Below are positions 8,585 through 16,105 of a DNA stretch of 43,438 bases, in pieces. Within the stretch, counting starts at the first letter, position 1; the number at the start of each line of letters is the position of its first letter. Source of the DNA: Terriglobia bacterium. Lineage in GTDB: Bacteria > Acidobacteriota > Terriglobia > Bryobacterales > Bryobacteraceae. Made by a program: the position numbers and the translations under genes. The stretch spans positions 1 to 43,438 of the forward strand of contig JAIQEX010000047.1 of NCBI GenBank assembly GCA_020073615.1, in the 5' to 3' direction. Below the pieces are notes generated by a model, which was not told the DNA's origin, made no database searches, and saw only the letters and a list, made by a program, of their open reading frames with translations.

Positions 8585-9183
8585 AGGCGTTAAGGGCATT
8601 CTGGTTCAGGCCGGAGATGCGTCGCAAGATGAAGTTCCAGCGCGAGGCAGATCCCGAATGGGCGCAACAGGTCGCCCAGCGCCCGGGCTGCGAAGGCCTC
8701 TTCTCCTGCCTGCAGTGCGGAACCTGTTCGGGAACGTGTCCCCTCTCGATCTATATGGACTTTGCCCCGCGCCGCATCATCGGACTGGTGCGGGAAGGGT
8801 TTCGCGAGGATGCGCTGGGATGCCAGACCATCTGGCTGTGCGCTTCCTGCTACGCCTGCGCGGTGCACTGCCCGCGGCAAATCCGCATCACGGATGTAAT
8901 GTACAGCCTTAAGAGAGAGGCCCTCCAGTACAAGCTGTATCCGCGCCGATTTCCGATTCCGGTGCTGGCGCAGGAGTTTTATGGAATCGTCAGCGACCGG
9001 GGGCGCAGTTCCGAGTTCTGGCTGGTGCTGCGTATGGCGCTCCACTCTAATCCCCTGCAACTTCTCACTCTGATCGGGACGGGCTGGCGGCTGTTCCGAA
9101 CCGGAAGGCTCTCGCTGCATAAGGAACAGATCGAGCACGTGAAGGAGTTGCAGGCCGAACTCGCCGGCCGGAGGGGCACATGA
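8581..9183 (+). CDS. hdrC: Heterodisulfide reductase subunit C
   Basis: This 200-residue ferredoxin-like protein has two [4Fe-4S] motifs, CLQCGTCSGTC (C43, 46, 49, 53) and CASCYACAVHC. The motifs sit within the typical HdrC context (DFAPRRIIGLVREG; ITDVMYSLKREA). HdrC conducts electrons between HdrA and HdrB. The start ATG lies in the ATGA overlap with the hdrA stop and the gene ends in an ATGA overlap with hdrB, so hdrA-hdrC-hdrB are translationally coupled. The C-terminal 80 residues after the second cluster are longer than the bare two-cluster core and include an arginine- and leucine-rich stretch, probably an interaction surface rather than a membrane anchor. Confidence 0.93.
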   Translation: MKALRAFWFRPEMRRKMKFQREADPEWAQQVAQRPGCEGLFSCLQCGTCSGTCPLSIYMDFAPRRIIGLVREGFREDALGCQTIWLCASCYACAVHCPRQIRITDVMYSLKREALQYKLYPRRFPIPVLAQEFYGIVSDRGRSSEFWLVLRMALHSNPLQLLTLIGTGWRLFRTGRLSLHKEQIEHVKELQAELAGRRGT

Positions 9184-10088
9184 CTTCCGCCACGTACGGC
9201 TACTATCCGGGTTGCTCGATGCGAGGCAGCGGCATCGCATACGAGGAGAGCCTGGTGACCCTGTTCCGGCTGTTGGGCCTCACGCTCCAGGAACTGCGCG
9301 ATTGGAATTGCTGCGGCGCGACCTCTTACATGTGCATCGACGAGAATTTGGCGTTCCTGCTCTCGGCGAGAAATCTGGCCCTCGCGCAGCAGACCGGTTT
9401 CCGCGAACTGGTCACTCCCTGCAGTGCCTGTTATCTGTGTCTTCGCAAGGTTCAGGACTACGTGCAACGGTACCCCCAGGTGGCGGAACGCGTGCGGGAC
9501 TCGTTGGCGGTGGCCAGTCTGCCGCCGCTCGACGCCGTGAAGGTGCGCCACCCGCTGGAGATCCTGTTCACGGATGTAGAACCGGAGCGGATACGGTCCA
9601 AGGCCGTGCGCCACTGGCATGGAGGACAGGTTGCTTGCTACTACGGGTGTCAACTAGTCCGGCCCTATGGCGAGGCAGACCGCCTTCACAACCCAACCCG
9701 GATGGACGAACTGCTGCAGGCGGTCGGAGTGCCGACTGTGAAATTCGCCCTCAAAACGAAGTGCTGCGGCGGTTCGCTGACCGGCACCATTCACCCGGTC
9801 GGCCTACGGCTGAATTACATCCTTCTGAAAGAAGCGGCAAGGAAGGGAGCGAAAGCGATCGCCACGGTTTGCCCTCTATGCCAATACAACCTGGACGCGT
9901 ACCAGGCCGAGATCCGCAGGGAAACCGGCGAAGCGCTCGACTTGCCGATCCTCTTCTTCACGCAGATCCTGGGCTGGGCGCTGGGAGGCGACGTGCGTTC
10001 CCTGGGATTGCATCGCGCGATCTCCGGGCGCCGGGTTATCGACGAGTGGTTCCCACAACATCCGGAAGAAGTAGAGAGCTATGTCTGA
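9180..10088 (+). CDS. hdrB: Heterodisulfide reductase subunit B
   Basis: The 302-residue protein has two complete CCG domains. The first has YYPGCS, then NCCGATS, then TPCSACYLC. The second has CYYGCQLVRPYG, then TKCCGGS, then TVCPLCQYNL. In methanogen HdrB these cysteines hold two non-cubane [4Fe-4S] clusters that reduce the CoM-S-S-CoB disulfide. Bacteria lack that substrate, so the natural substrate here is unknown; another disulfide or an electron-carrier protein is possible. All ligand cysteines are present, unlike the degenerate first CCG domain of the membrane protein at 4731. It overlaps hdrC upstream by four bases and the second hdrA downstream by eight. Confidence 0.93.
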   Translation: MTSATYGYYPGCSMRGSGIAYEESLVTLFRLLGLTLQELRDWNCCGATSYMCIDENLAFLLSARNLALAQQTGFRELVTPCSACYLCLRKVQDYVQRYPQVAERVRDSLAVASLPPLDAVKVRHPLEILFTDVEPERIRSKAVRHWHGGQVACYYGCQLVRPYGEADRLHNPTRMDELLQAVGVPTVKFALKTKCCGGSLTGTIHPVGLRLNYILLKEAARKGAKAIATVCPLCQYNLDAYQAEIRRETGEALDLPILFFTQILGWALGGDVRSLGLHRAISGRRVIDEWFPQHPEEVESYV

Positions 10089-12075
10089 GGCCAACGGCGG
10101 AATTCGGATCGGCGTTTACACCTGCCACTGCGGCACGAACATCGCCGCCGCGGTGGATGTAGAGTCGCTGGCCGCGTACGCCGCCACCCTGCCGGACGTA
10201 GTGGTCTCACGGGAGTACAAGTACCTGTGTTGCGACCCTGGACAGGACTTGATTCGTCAGGACATCGCAGACAAACGGCTGAACCGGATCGTGGTGGCGG
10301 CCTGTTCTCCCCACCTCCACGAGCACACCTTCCGTGGCGCGCTGGTGGCCGGCGGCCTCAATCCGTTCTATCTGCAACTGGTGAACATCCGGGAGCATGT
10401 GGCCTGGGTGCATGAGGACCGGAAGGAAGCGACCAGGAAAGCCGAGGATCTGCTCCGGGCCGCCGTGCGGCGGGTCGCCCGTCACGAGCCCCTGGAGCCG
10501 GGCAGAACTCCGATTCATCCGGATGTGCTGGTAGTGGGAGGCGGCATCGCCGGAATTCACGCAGCACTCACCCTGGCAAACGCGGGCAAACGCATCTACC
10601 TGGTGGAGCGCGAGCCGACCATCGGCGGGCACATGGCGAAGTTCGACAGGACCTTTCCCACTCTCGACTGCGCCGCCTGCATCCTGACTCCCAAGATGTC
10701 CGCCGTGAAGGCCCATCCGAACATCACGCTTTGGACCTACTCCGAAGTGACCAAAGTGGACGGTCATGTCGGCAATTACACGGTGAAGGTGAAACGATGG
10801 CCGCGCTACGTGAGGGAGGATCTGTGCGCTGGATGCATGGAATGCCTGGAGGCGTGCGTCTACGAGGAGGCCCGGGTCCCGGATGATTTCAACCTGGGCC
10901 TCACCAAACGCAAGCCGATTTACATTGCGTTTCCCGAAGCGGTGCCGCAAGTGCCGGTGATCGACCCCGATACGTGCATTCAGTTCAAGTCGGGAAAGTG
11001 CAAGAAGACCTGCATCGACGCCTGCGGGGAGCGCCATGCCATCAGTTTCCAACTGCAGGAGAAGACCGAAGAAATCGAAGTGGGCAGCATCATTGTGGCC
11101 ACGGGATTTCAGGTTTTCGATGCGCGCCGTGCATCCTACTACGGCTACGGCGTTTATCCGAACGTATACACAGCGCTGGAGGTCGAGCGCCTGGTGAACG
11201 CTTCAGGTCCCACGGGCGGTGAGGTGGTCCTGAGGGACGGCCGGGCGCCGAAGACGGTCGGCATCGTGCATTGCGTCGGGTCGCGGGATGAGAACACGAA
11301 CCGCTGGTGCTCCCGCGTCTGCTGCATGTACTCGCTCAAGCTGGCGCACCTGATTAAGGAACGCACCGGCGCCGAGGTCTTCAATTTCTACATCGACATC
11401 CGCACCCCGGGAAAGGGTTTTGAGGAATTCTACCAGAAGCTGCTGAATGAGAGAGTGCATTTCATTCGTGGCCGGGTTGCGGAGGTGACGGACTGGGCGT
11501 TGGACCCAACCGAGGAAGGGAAACTGGTTCTCCGCGTGGAAGACACCTTGGCCAGCCTGGTGCGGCGGATTCCGGTGGACATGGTAGTGCTGGCCGTCGG
11601 ATTGGAACCACACCCCGACGCCCCGGAGACAGGCCGCATCTTCAATATTAGTTGCTCGGAAGAAGGGTTTTTCCTGGAGCGGCATCCGAAACTGGCCCCG
11701 GTCAACACGTTTACCGACGGCGTCTTCCTGGCTGGTTGTTGCCAGGGTCCGAAAGACATCCCCGATACGGTGGCCCAGGCCGGTGCCGCGGCCGCGGAGG
11801 CGCTGGCCCTGATCGATGCCGGGTCCGTGGAAACAGAGCCGAACACCGCCTATGTCATTGCGGAGGTCTGCTCCGGCTGCAAGACCTGTATCCCGCTGTG
11901 CCCTTACCACGCCGTCACATTTCTGGACAACGAGAAGAAGGTCCGGATCGATCAGGCGATGTGCCGAGGTTGCGGCACGTGCGTCGCCGCCTGTCCTTCC
12001 GGCTCGATTCGCCAACACCTGTTTGAAGACGAACAGATCTTCGAAGAGATCGAGGGGATATTAGCGTATGCCTGA
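10081..12075 (+). CDS. hdrA: Heterodisulfide reductase subunit A (second copy)
   Basis: A 664-residue HdrA with the same parts as the first copy: YTCHCGTNI near residue 14, FAD motif VVGGGIAGIHAALTLANAG, FPTLDCAACILTPKM, internal CAGCMECLEAC, and C-terminal CSGCKTCIPLC and CRGCGTCVAAC motifs. It starts inside the end of hdrB and overlaps mvhD by eight bases. That position next to mvhD suggests this copy takes electrons from the hydrogenase, because MvhD joins MvhAG to HdrA in methanogens (family knowledge). The first copy, sitting after the ETF and membrane genes, might serve the ETF side. This division of labour is inference; heterodimer formation between the copies is equally possible. Confidence 0.93.
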   Translation: MSEANGGIRIGVYTCHCGTNIAAAVDVESLAAYAATLPDVVVSREYKYLCCDPGQDLIRQDIADKRLNRIVVAACSPHLHEHTFRGALVAGGLNPFYLQLVNIREHVAWVHEDRKEATRKAEDLLRAAVRRVARHEPLEPGRTPIHPDVLVVGGGIAGIHAALTLANAGKRIYLVEREPTIGGHMAKFDRTFPTLDCAACILTPKMSAVKAHPNITLWTYSEVTKVDGHVGNYTVKVKRWPRYVREDLCAGCMECLEACVYEEARVPDDFNLGLTKRKPIYIAFPEAVPQVPVIDPDTCIQFKSGKCKKTCIDACGERHAISFQLQEKTEEIEVGSIIVATGFQVFDARRASYYGYGVYPNVYTALEVERLVNASGPTGGEVVLRDGRAPKTVGIVHCVGSRDENTNRWCSRVCCMYSLKLAHLIKERTGAEVFNFYIDIRTPGKGFEEFYQKLLNERVHFIRGRVAEVTDWALDPTEEGKLVLRVEDTLASLVRRIPVDMVVLAVGLEPHPDAPETGRIFNISCSEEGFFLERHPKLAPVNTFTDGVFLAGCCQGPKDIPDTVAQAGAAAAEALALIDAGSVETEPNTAYVIAEVCSGCKTCIPLCPYHAVTFLDNEKKVRIDQAMCRGCGTCVAACPSGSIRQHLFEDEQIFEEIEGILAYA

Positions 12076-12496
12076 AGTGTATGAACCTAAAATCGTGGCG
12101 TTTTTCTGTAACTGGTGTACGTACCTGGCAGCAGACCTGGCCGGGACCTCCCGTATCAAGCACGCACCGAACGCGCGCGTGATTCGCGTGATGTGCTCCG
12201 GCCGTGTAGATCCGCAATTTGTGCTGGATGCGTTTGCCAGAGGCGCGGACGGAGTTCTCATCGGCGGGTGTCACCCCGGCGACTGCCACTACCAGGAAGG
12301 CAACTATAAGGCGCTTCGCCGCGTTGCGCTGTTGCGGCGCCTGTTGAAGCAGATGGGCATCGAAGAGGAGCGCTTTCGCCTGGAATGGATATCGGCCGCG
12401 GAAGGCGAAAAGGTGAAGACCGTTATCAACGACATGGTAGAGAAGCTGCATGCATTGGGGCCCAGGGTGCCCGCCTGCCGGAAGGAGGTGGCATGA
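12068..12496 (+). CDS. mvhD: Hydrogenase iron-sulfur subunit MvhD (F420-non-reducing hydrogenase delta)
   Basis: This 142-residue protein is of the MvhD/FlpD type. It has CNWC at 14-17, then VMCSGRVDP and IGGCHPGDCHYQEGNY, the cysteines that hold the [2Fe-2S] cluster in this family. MvhD transfers electrons from the [NiFe] hydrogenase MvhAG to HdrA. The gene overlaps the second hdrA by eight bases and mvhG by an ATGA overlap, exactly between the two complexes it should bridge. The length is standard for the stand-alone form. Confidence 0.93.
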   Translation: MPEVYEPKIVAFFCNWCTYLAADLAGTSRIKHAPNARVIRVMCSGRVDPQFVLDAFARGADGVLIGGCHPGDCHYQEGNYKALRRVALLRRLLKQMGIEEERFRLEWISAAEGEKVKTVINDMVEKLHALGPRVPACRKEVA

Positions 12497-13431
12497 AACC
12501 CAAGGTGGCGTTCTACTGGTGTGCGTCTTGCGGCGGCTGCGAAGAAGCCGTGGTGGATCTGAACGAGGAACTGCTCGAGGTGGCGAACGCAGTGGACATT
12601 GTGTTCTGGCCGGTGGCCCTGGATTTCAAAGAGAAGGATGTCGATTCCTTGCCGGACGGCTCCATCCTGGCCAGCTTCATCAACGGCGCAGTCCGCAACA
12701 GCCACCAGCAGGAGATGGCGCAACTGCTGCGAGCCAAGTCGCAGTTGGTCGTGGCGTTTGGAATTTGCGCCCAATTGGGCGGGATTCCGGGACTGGCCAA
12801 CCTGACCGGCGCGCAAGGCATTTTCCAGGAGGTCTACCGGGATGGTGTGACACCCGCGACGCGCCACCGGGAAAACGGATACCCGCTGTCGTTGCCCGAG
12901 TTCTGGGATACGGTCGTGGCGCTGGATCGAGTCATCGCGGTGGATTATTACGTGCCCGGATGTCCACCCACGCCGAACATCATTCGCGACGCCTTGCACG
13001 TTCTCCTCGGCCCGGACCCGCCGCCGAGAGGGACGGTCCTGGCGCCCGACCAGGCACTGTGCGAACAGTGCCCGCGCAAGGATACGCGGCCCGAGAAGTT
13101 GCTGGTGAAAGAGTTCAAGCGCGTACATCAGGTCATCCCGGATCAGCAGACCTGCCTGCTGGCGCAGGGCCTGGCCTGCCTGGGGCCGGGGACACGTGCC
13201 GGTTGCAATGCCTTGTGCGTTCGCGGCAACATGCCCTGCACCGGCTGCTTCGGTCCGACCAGCCGCGTGCGGGATTTCGGCGCTAAGGCTCTGTCCGCCA
13301 TGGCATCGGTCATTGACAGCAATGAGGAGAGCGAAATCGCCCGGATCCTGGACGCAGTTCCGGACCCGGTGGGGACATTCTATCGATATAGCCTGCCGTC
13401 CTCCCTACTGGGACGCCGGCGCATGGAGTGA
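12493..13431 (+). CDS. mvhG: [NiFe] hydrogenase small subunit, MvhG type
   Basis: The 312-residue product has the NuoB-like small-subunit fold of group 3 hydrogenases. CASCGGC at residues 10-16 and the later VPGCPPTPNIIRDAL give the proximal cluster. A cysteine-rich C-terminal part (CEQCPRKD, then CLGPGTRAGCNALC and MPCTGCFGP) would hold further clusters, as in MvhG/FrhG. The start at 12493 is preferred because GGAGG lies at the right distance and it forms ATGA with the mvhD stop; the longer frame from 12385 only reads through mvhD. There is no signal peptide, so the enzyme is cytoplasmic, as expected for group 3c. Confidence 0.92.
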   Translation: MKPKVAFYWCASCGGCEEAVVDLNEELLEVANAVDIVFWPVALDFKEKDVDSLPDGSILASFINGAVRNSHQQEMAQLLRAKSQLVVAFGICAQLGGIPGLANLTGAQGIFQEVYRDGVTPATRHRENGYPLSLPEFWDTVVALDRVIAVDYYVPGCPPTPNIIRDALHVLLGPDPPPRGTVLAPDQALCEQCPRKDTRPEKLLVKEFKRVHQVIPDQQTCLLAQGLACLGPGTRAGCNALCVRGNMPCTGCFGPTSRVRDFGAKALSAMASVIDSNEESEIARILDAVPDPVGTFYRYSLPSSLLGRRRME

Positions 13432-13436
13432 CTGTT

Positions 13437-14930
13437 ATGGTTAGCACTCGAAGAGTCACAATCGACCCGATTACCCGGCTCGAGGGCCACGGCAAGATCG
13501 AAATCTTCCTGGATGACCAGGGAAATGTTGACCGCGCCTTTTTCCAGGTGCCGGAGCTGCGCGGTTTCGAAAAGTTTGCCCAGGGGCGGCCGGCGGAAGA
13601 CATGCCGCAGATCACATCGCGCATCTGCGGCGTCTGCCCCACCGCCCATCATATGGCTTCGACCAAAGCCCTGGATGCCCTCTACCAGGTGACCCCTCCG
13701 CCGGCGGCCCGCAAAATCCGCGAACTGGTCTACGCGACGTTCCTGGTCGAGGACCACGCGTTGCACTTCTATTTCCTGGGCGGTCCGGATTTCATCGTGG
13801 GACCGCAAGCTCCGGCCGCCGAGCGGAACGTGCTGGGGGTCATCGCCAAAGTGGGTGTGGAGACCGGACAAAAAGTGATCGCCATGCGGCGCAAACTCCG
13901 GGAACTGATGGCGTTGGCTGCCGGCAAGGCCGCGCACCCGGTATTCGGTCTGCCCGGCGGAGTGGCCAAGCCTCTCTCGGGTGAGGACGCTGCCCGGTTT
14001 CGCGAGGTGGCGGATGAAGCCATCGAATTCGCCTGTTTCACGCTGAACCTTTTCGAGAAGATCGTGCTCGGAAACTCCAGCTATGTCGAGCTGATCCTTT
14101 CCGACGCGTTCACCCATCGCACTTATTACATGGGCCTGGTGGACGAGAAGAACCAACTTACCTTCTACGACGGCCGCATGCGGATTCTGGCGCCCGACGG
14201 GCACGAGTGGGCCACTTTCCGACCGGAGAAGTACCTGGATCACATCGCCGAGCACACCGAGCCTTGGACTTACATGAAATTCTGTTACCTGAAAGGACTC
14301 ACGTGGAAGGGTTTCTGCGAGGGACAGGAAAGCGGTGTGTATTGCGTGGCGCCGCTGGCGCGATTGAATGTCGCTGACGGCATGGCCACGCCGCTGGCTC
14401 ACGAGGCTTACCTGAAGTTCCATGGCACACTCGGCGGCAGGCCGGTCCATCACACGCTCGCCAACCACTGGGCCCGAGTGGTGGAGATGCTGTATGCCGC
14501 CGAGCGAATGAAGGAACTGGCACACGACCCCGAACTCACCAGCCCCGTGGTGCGAACGCTGCCGACGGCCGTCCCGCGCGAGGGAGTGGGCGTCGTGGAA
14601 GCGCCGCGTGGAACGCTGTTCCACCATTACCACACCGACGAGAGGGGCGTCATCACTGCCGCGAATCTGATTGTCGCCACCCAGAACAACGCGGCGCGCA
14701 TAGCCCTGAGCGTGGAAAAGGCGGCGAAGAAACTGATCACCGGCGGGAATGTCCCGGAGGGTCTTCTGAACATGGTGGAGATGGCATTTCGCGCGTACGA
14801 CCCCTGTCTTGGGTGTGCCACGCACTCCCTTCCCGGCAGCATGCCGCTGCTGGTTCGGGTGCGGAATCCGCGGGGCTCTCCACTTACCACGTTGAGGCGC
14901 GACGCCGATGGGAGCATCCACAGAGAGTAA
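13437..14930 (+). CDS. mvhA: [NiFe] hydrogenase large subunit, MvhA type
   Basis: This 497-residue catalytic subunit has both nickel-ligand pairs: RICGVC near the N-terminus (C64, C67) and DPCLGCATH near the C-terminus (C457, C460). After the histidine at 463 there are 34 more residues, the C-terminal extension that maturation proteases remove. This matches the protease gene that follows. ATG 13437 is chosen because GGAG lies eight bases ahead; a GTG at 13428 would also work. The preceding small subunit, MvhD and HdrABC place it with group 3c (Mvh-type) hydrogenases. It could oxidise H2 and feed electrons through MvhD to HdrA. No hyp genes for metal-site assembly are present here, so they must be encoded elsewhere. 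Confidence 0.94.
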   Translation: MVSTRRVTIDPITRLEGHGKIEIFLDDQGNVDRAFFQVPELRGFEKFAQGRPAEDMPQITSRICGVCPTAHHMASTKALDALYQVTPPPAARKIRELVYATFLVEDHALHFYFLGGPDFIVGPQAPAAERNVLGVIAKVGVETGQKVIAMRRKLRELMALAAGKAAHPVFGLPGGVAKPLSGEDAARFREVADEAIEFACFTLNLFEKIVLGNSSYVELILSDAFTHRTYYMGLVDEKNQLTFYDGRMRILAPDGHEWATFRPEKYLDHIAEHTEPWTYMKFCYLKGLTWKGFCEGQESGVYCVAPLARLNVADGMATPLAHEAYLKFHGTLGGRPVHHTLANHWARVVEMLYAAERMKELAHDPELTSPVVRTLPTAVPREGVGVVEAPRGTLFHHYHTDERGVITAANLIVATQNNAARIALSVEKAAKKLITGGNVPEGLLNMVEMAFRAYDPCLGCATHSLPGSMPLLVRVRNPRGSPLTTLRRDADGSIHRE

Positions 14931-15408
14931 CGTCGAAATTCGGGTCCTTGGCCTGGGGAGCGAAATCCTGGCTGACGATGCTTTTGGCATTCTGGCGGCG
15001 CGAGAGGTAAAGAGGCTTTTTCCACGGCAGGTCGAAGTCGTCTGTTCTTCATCCGCCGGTTTTGGCCTGCTGGAGGACGTCTTGGGCGCGTCCCACCTCA
15101 TGGTGGTTGATACTATCGTTACCGGCCACGCAAAACCGGGGACGATCTACGTGTTCAGTGTGGATCGGCTACAGATGCCGCCCGGCGGCTCGCCCCACTT
15201 TGTAGGTCTCTGCGAGGTGCTTGCCCTCGCCAGGAAGTTGCATCTGGCCACACCCGAGCAGACTACCGTCATTGCGGTCGAGGCTTCGGATTGCACCACC
15301 GTCGGCGGCCCCATTCACCCGGATGTGCGATTGGCGATTCCCGCGGTGGTGGAATTGATTGGACGACTTCTCAGACATGGGCCGTCGCGCCGGGCAGCGA
15401 GGGCATAA
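14908..15408 (+). CDS. Hydrogenase maturation protease (HybD/HycI family, M52)
   Basis: The 166-residue protein begins with the family pattern VLGLGSEILADDAFG. It has acidic or histidine residues at the positions known to bind nickel in HybD (D23/D24 region, D68 in MVVDTI, H97 in SPHFVGL). Such proteases cut the C-terminal extension from the large subunit after Ni-Fe insertion; mvhA just upstream carries a 34-residue extension of this kind. The start overlaps the end of mvhA by 23 bases, which suggests coupled translation and a protease dedicated to this hydrogenase. Confidence 0.9.
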   Translation: MGASTESNVEIRVLGLGSEILADDAFGILAAREVKRLFPRQVEVVCSSSAGFGLLEDVLGASHLMVVDTIVTGHAKPGTIYVFSVDRLQMPPGGSPHFVGLCEVLALARKLHLATPEQTTVIAVEASDCTTVGGPIHPDVRLAIPAVVELIGRLLRHGPSRRAARA

Positions 15409-15410
15409 AC

Positions 15411-15755
15411 ATGCTTCTTCATTGGCTTCCAAAGACATTCTGGCTTAGCCTGACCAATGTTTTGCTCGCGGTCGCAGTGGTTCTGTGCTTCCTGGTAATC
15501 GCCGTTGGATTGCTTTGCGACTACGCGATGGGGCTGAAGAAGCGAAGATCTTATCGGTCCGAATTGGATCATGACCTGCGCGAGCTTTTCGGGTTGCCCG
15601 ATCCCCGGATGGCCTCGCCTGGCACACGACACCCCAGGGTGGAAGTCACCGGCGCACCAGACACCGGGCAAGGAATTTTGGTTCATTTTTGCGCCTGTAT
15701 GAGACTTGCGTGGGCGGCTCTCAAGAGATGGTGTTCGTTCCATCGCGGGGGGTAG
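15411..15755 (+). CDS. Small single-span membrane protein, unknown function
   Basis: I do not recognise this 114-residue protein. It has one clear transmembrane helix (about residues 14-38, TNVLLAVAVVLCFLVIAVG), followed by a basic stretch LKKRRSYRS and a soluble, mostly polar tail. The basic residues after the helix suggest an inside C-terminus. It begins two bases after the maturation protease stop, with GAGGG at a workable distance from ATG 15411, so it is the last gene of the hydrogenase operon. It might anchor the otherwise soluble Hdr-Mvh complex to the membrane or assist the quinone-linked oxidoreductase. That is inference from position only. Confidence 0.6.
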   Translation: MLLHWLPKTFWLSLTNVLLAVAVVLCFLVIAVGLLCDYAMGLKKRRSYRSELDHDLRELFGLPDPRMASPGTRHPRVEVTGAPDTGQGILVHFCACMRLAWAALKRWCSFHRGG

Positions 15756-16105
15756 GATGCGCGAAGTAGTCTTCGTCCCTGAAGAGTTGCCGGCCGATCT
15801 GCCGAACCGCCGCGGCCGGCCGCTCACGCTCGCCGGATTCCGTGCGCGCTACGTGTCGCGGTCCGGATCTCGCGCGACTGCTGCCACGGTAGCGCTCACC
15901 GCGACGCGTCACTATTGCCGAATCCACGCATGCCGGGATTGACACGATCCTCTCATAATCAGATAATCTGGTATTAAAGGGCATTATGCGGCCGCCGTGC
16001 GAATGCGGCCGATTCGGATGCGCATCGGTTGAGACGCGCGCCCCGGAAGGGAGATGGGACGCGGTGGCGGCGGGCCCGAAAGCCACGGTCCTTTATCCGC
16101 CGACA
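15756..16105 (+). other. Intergenic stretch between the hydrogenase operon and the efflux genes
   Basis: About 350 bases without a convincing gene. An inverted repeat (GCCGGCCG pairing with CGGCCGGC, about 15788-15819, 16-base loop) follows the operon but lacks a T run, so it is at best a rho-independent-like pause. A 61-codon frame (15757-15942) has no recognisable family. The promoter described below lies at 15939-15967. The frame of the downstream adaptor stays open back to an ATG at 15986, but those codons do not look like a signal peptide. Confidence 0.5.
15939..15967 (+). promoter_or_regulatory. Sigma70-like promoter of the RND efflux genes with overlapping palindrome
   Basis: A perfect TTGACA (15939-15944), exactly 17 bases, then GATAAT (15962-15967, one mismatch to consensus). 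A palindrome CAGAT-A-ATCTG covers 15960-15970, across the -10 hexamer, and its flanks (TAAT and GGTATTA) extend the symmetry loosely. This is where a TetR- or MarR-type efflux repressor would be expected to bind, although no regulator gene lies nearby. Transcription would start near 15974. Confidence 0.65.

Noticed and set aside
12493-13431. NuoB-like complex I subunit instead of a hydrogenase small subunit
   Set aside because: The C-terminal cysteine-rich part and the adjacent large subunit with both nickel-ligand motifs fit MvhG; no other complex I genes are present.
15757-15942. A 61-codon frame immediately after the last operon gene
   Set aside because: No family match and no clear protein character; its stop lies within the promoter. 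Kept only as a remote possibility.
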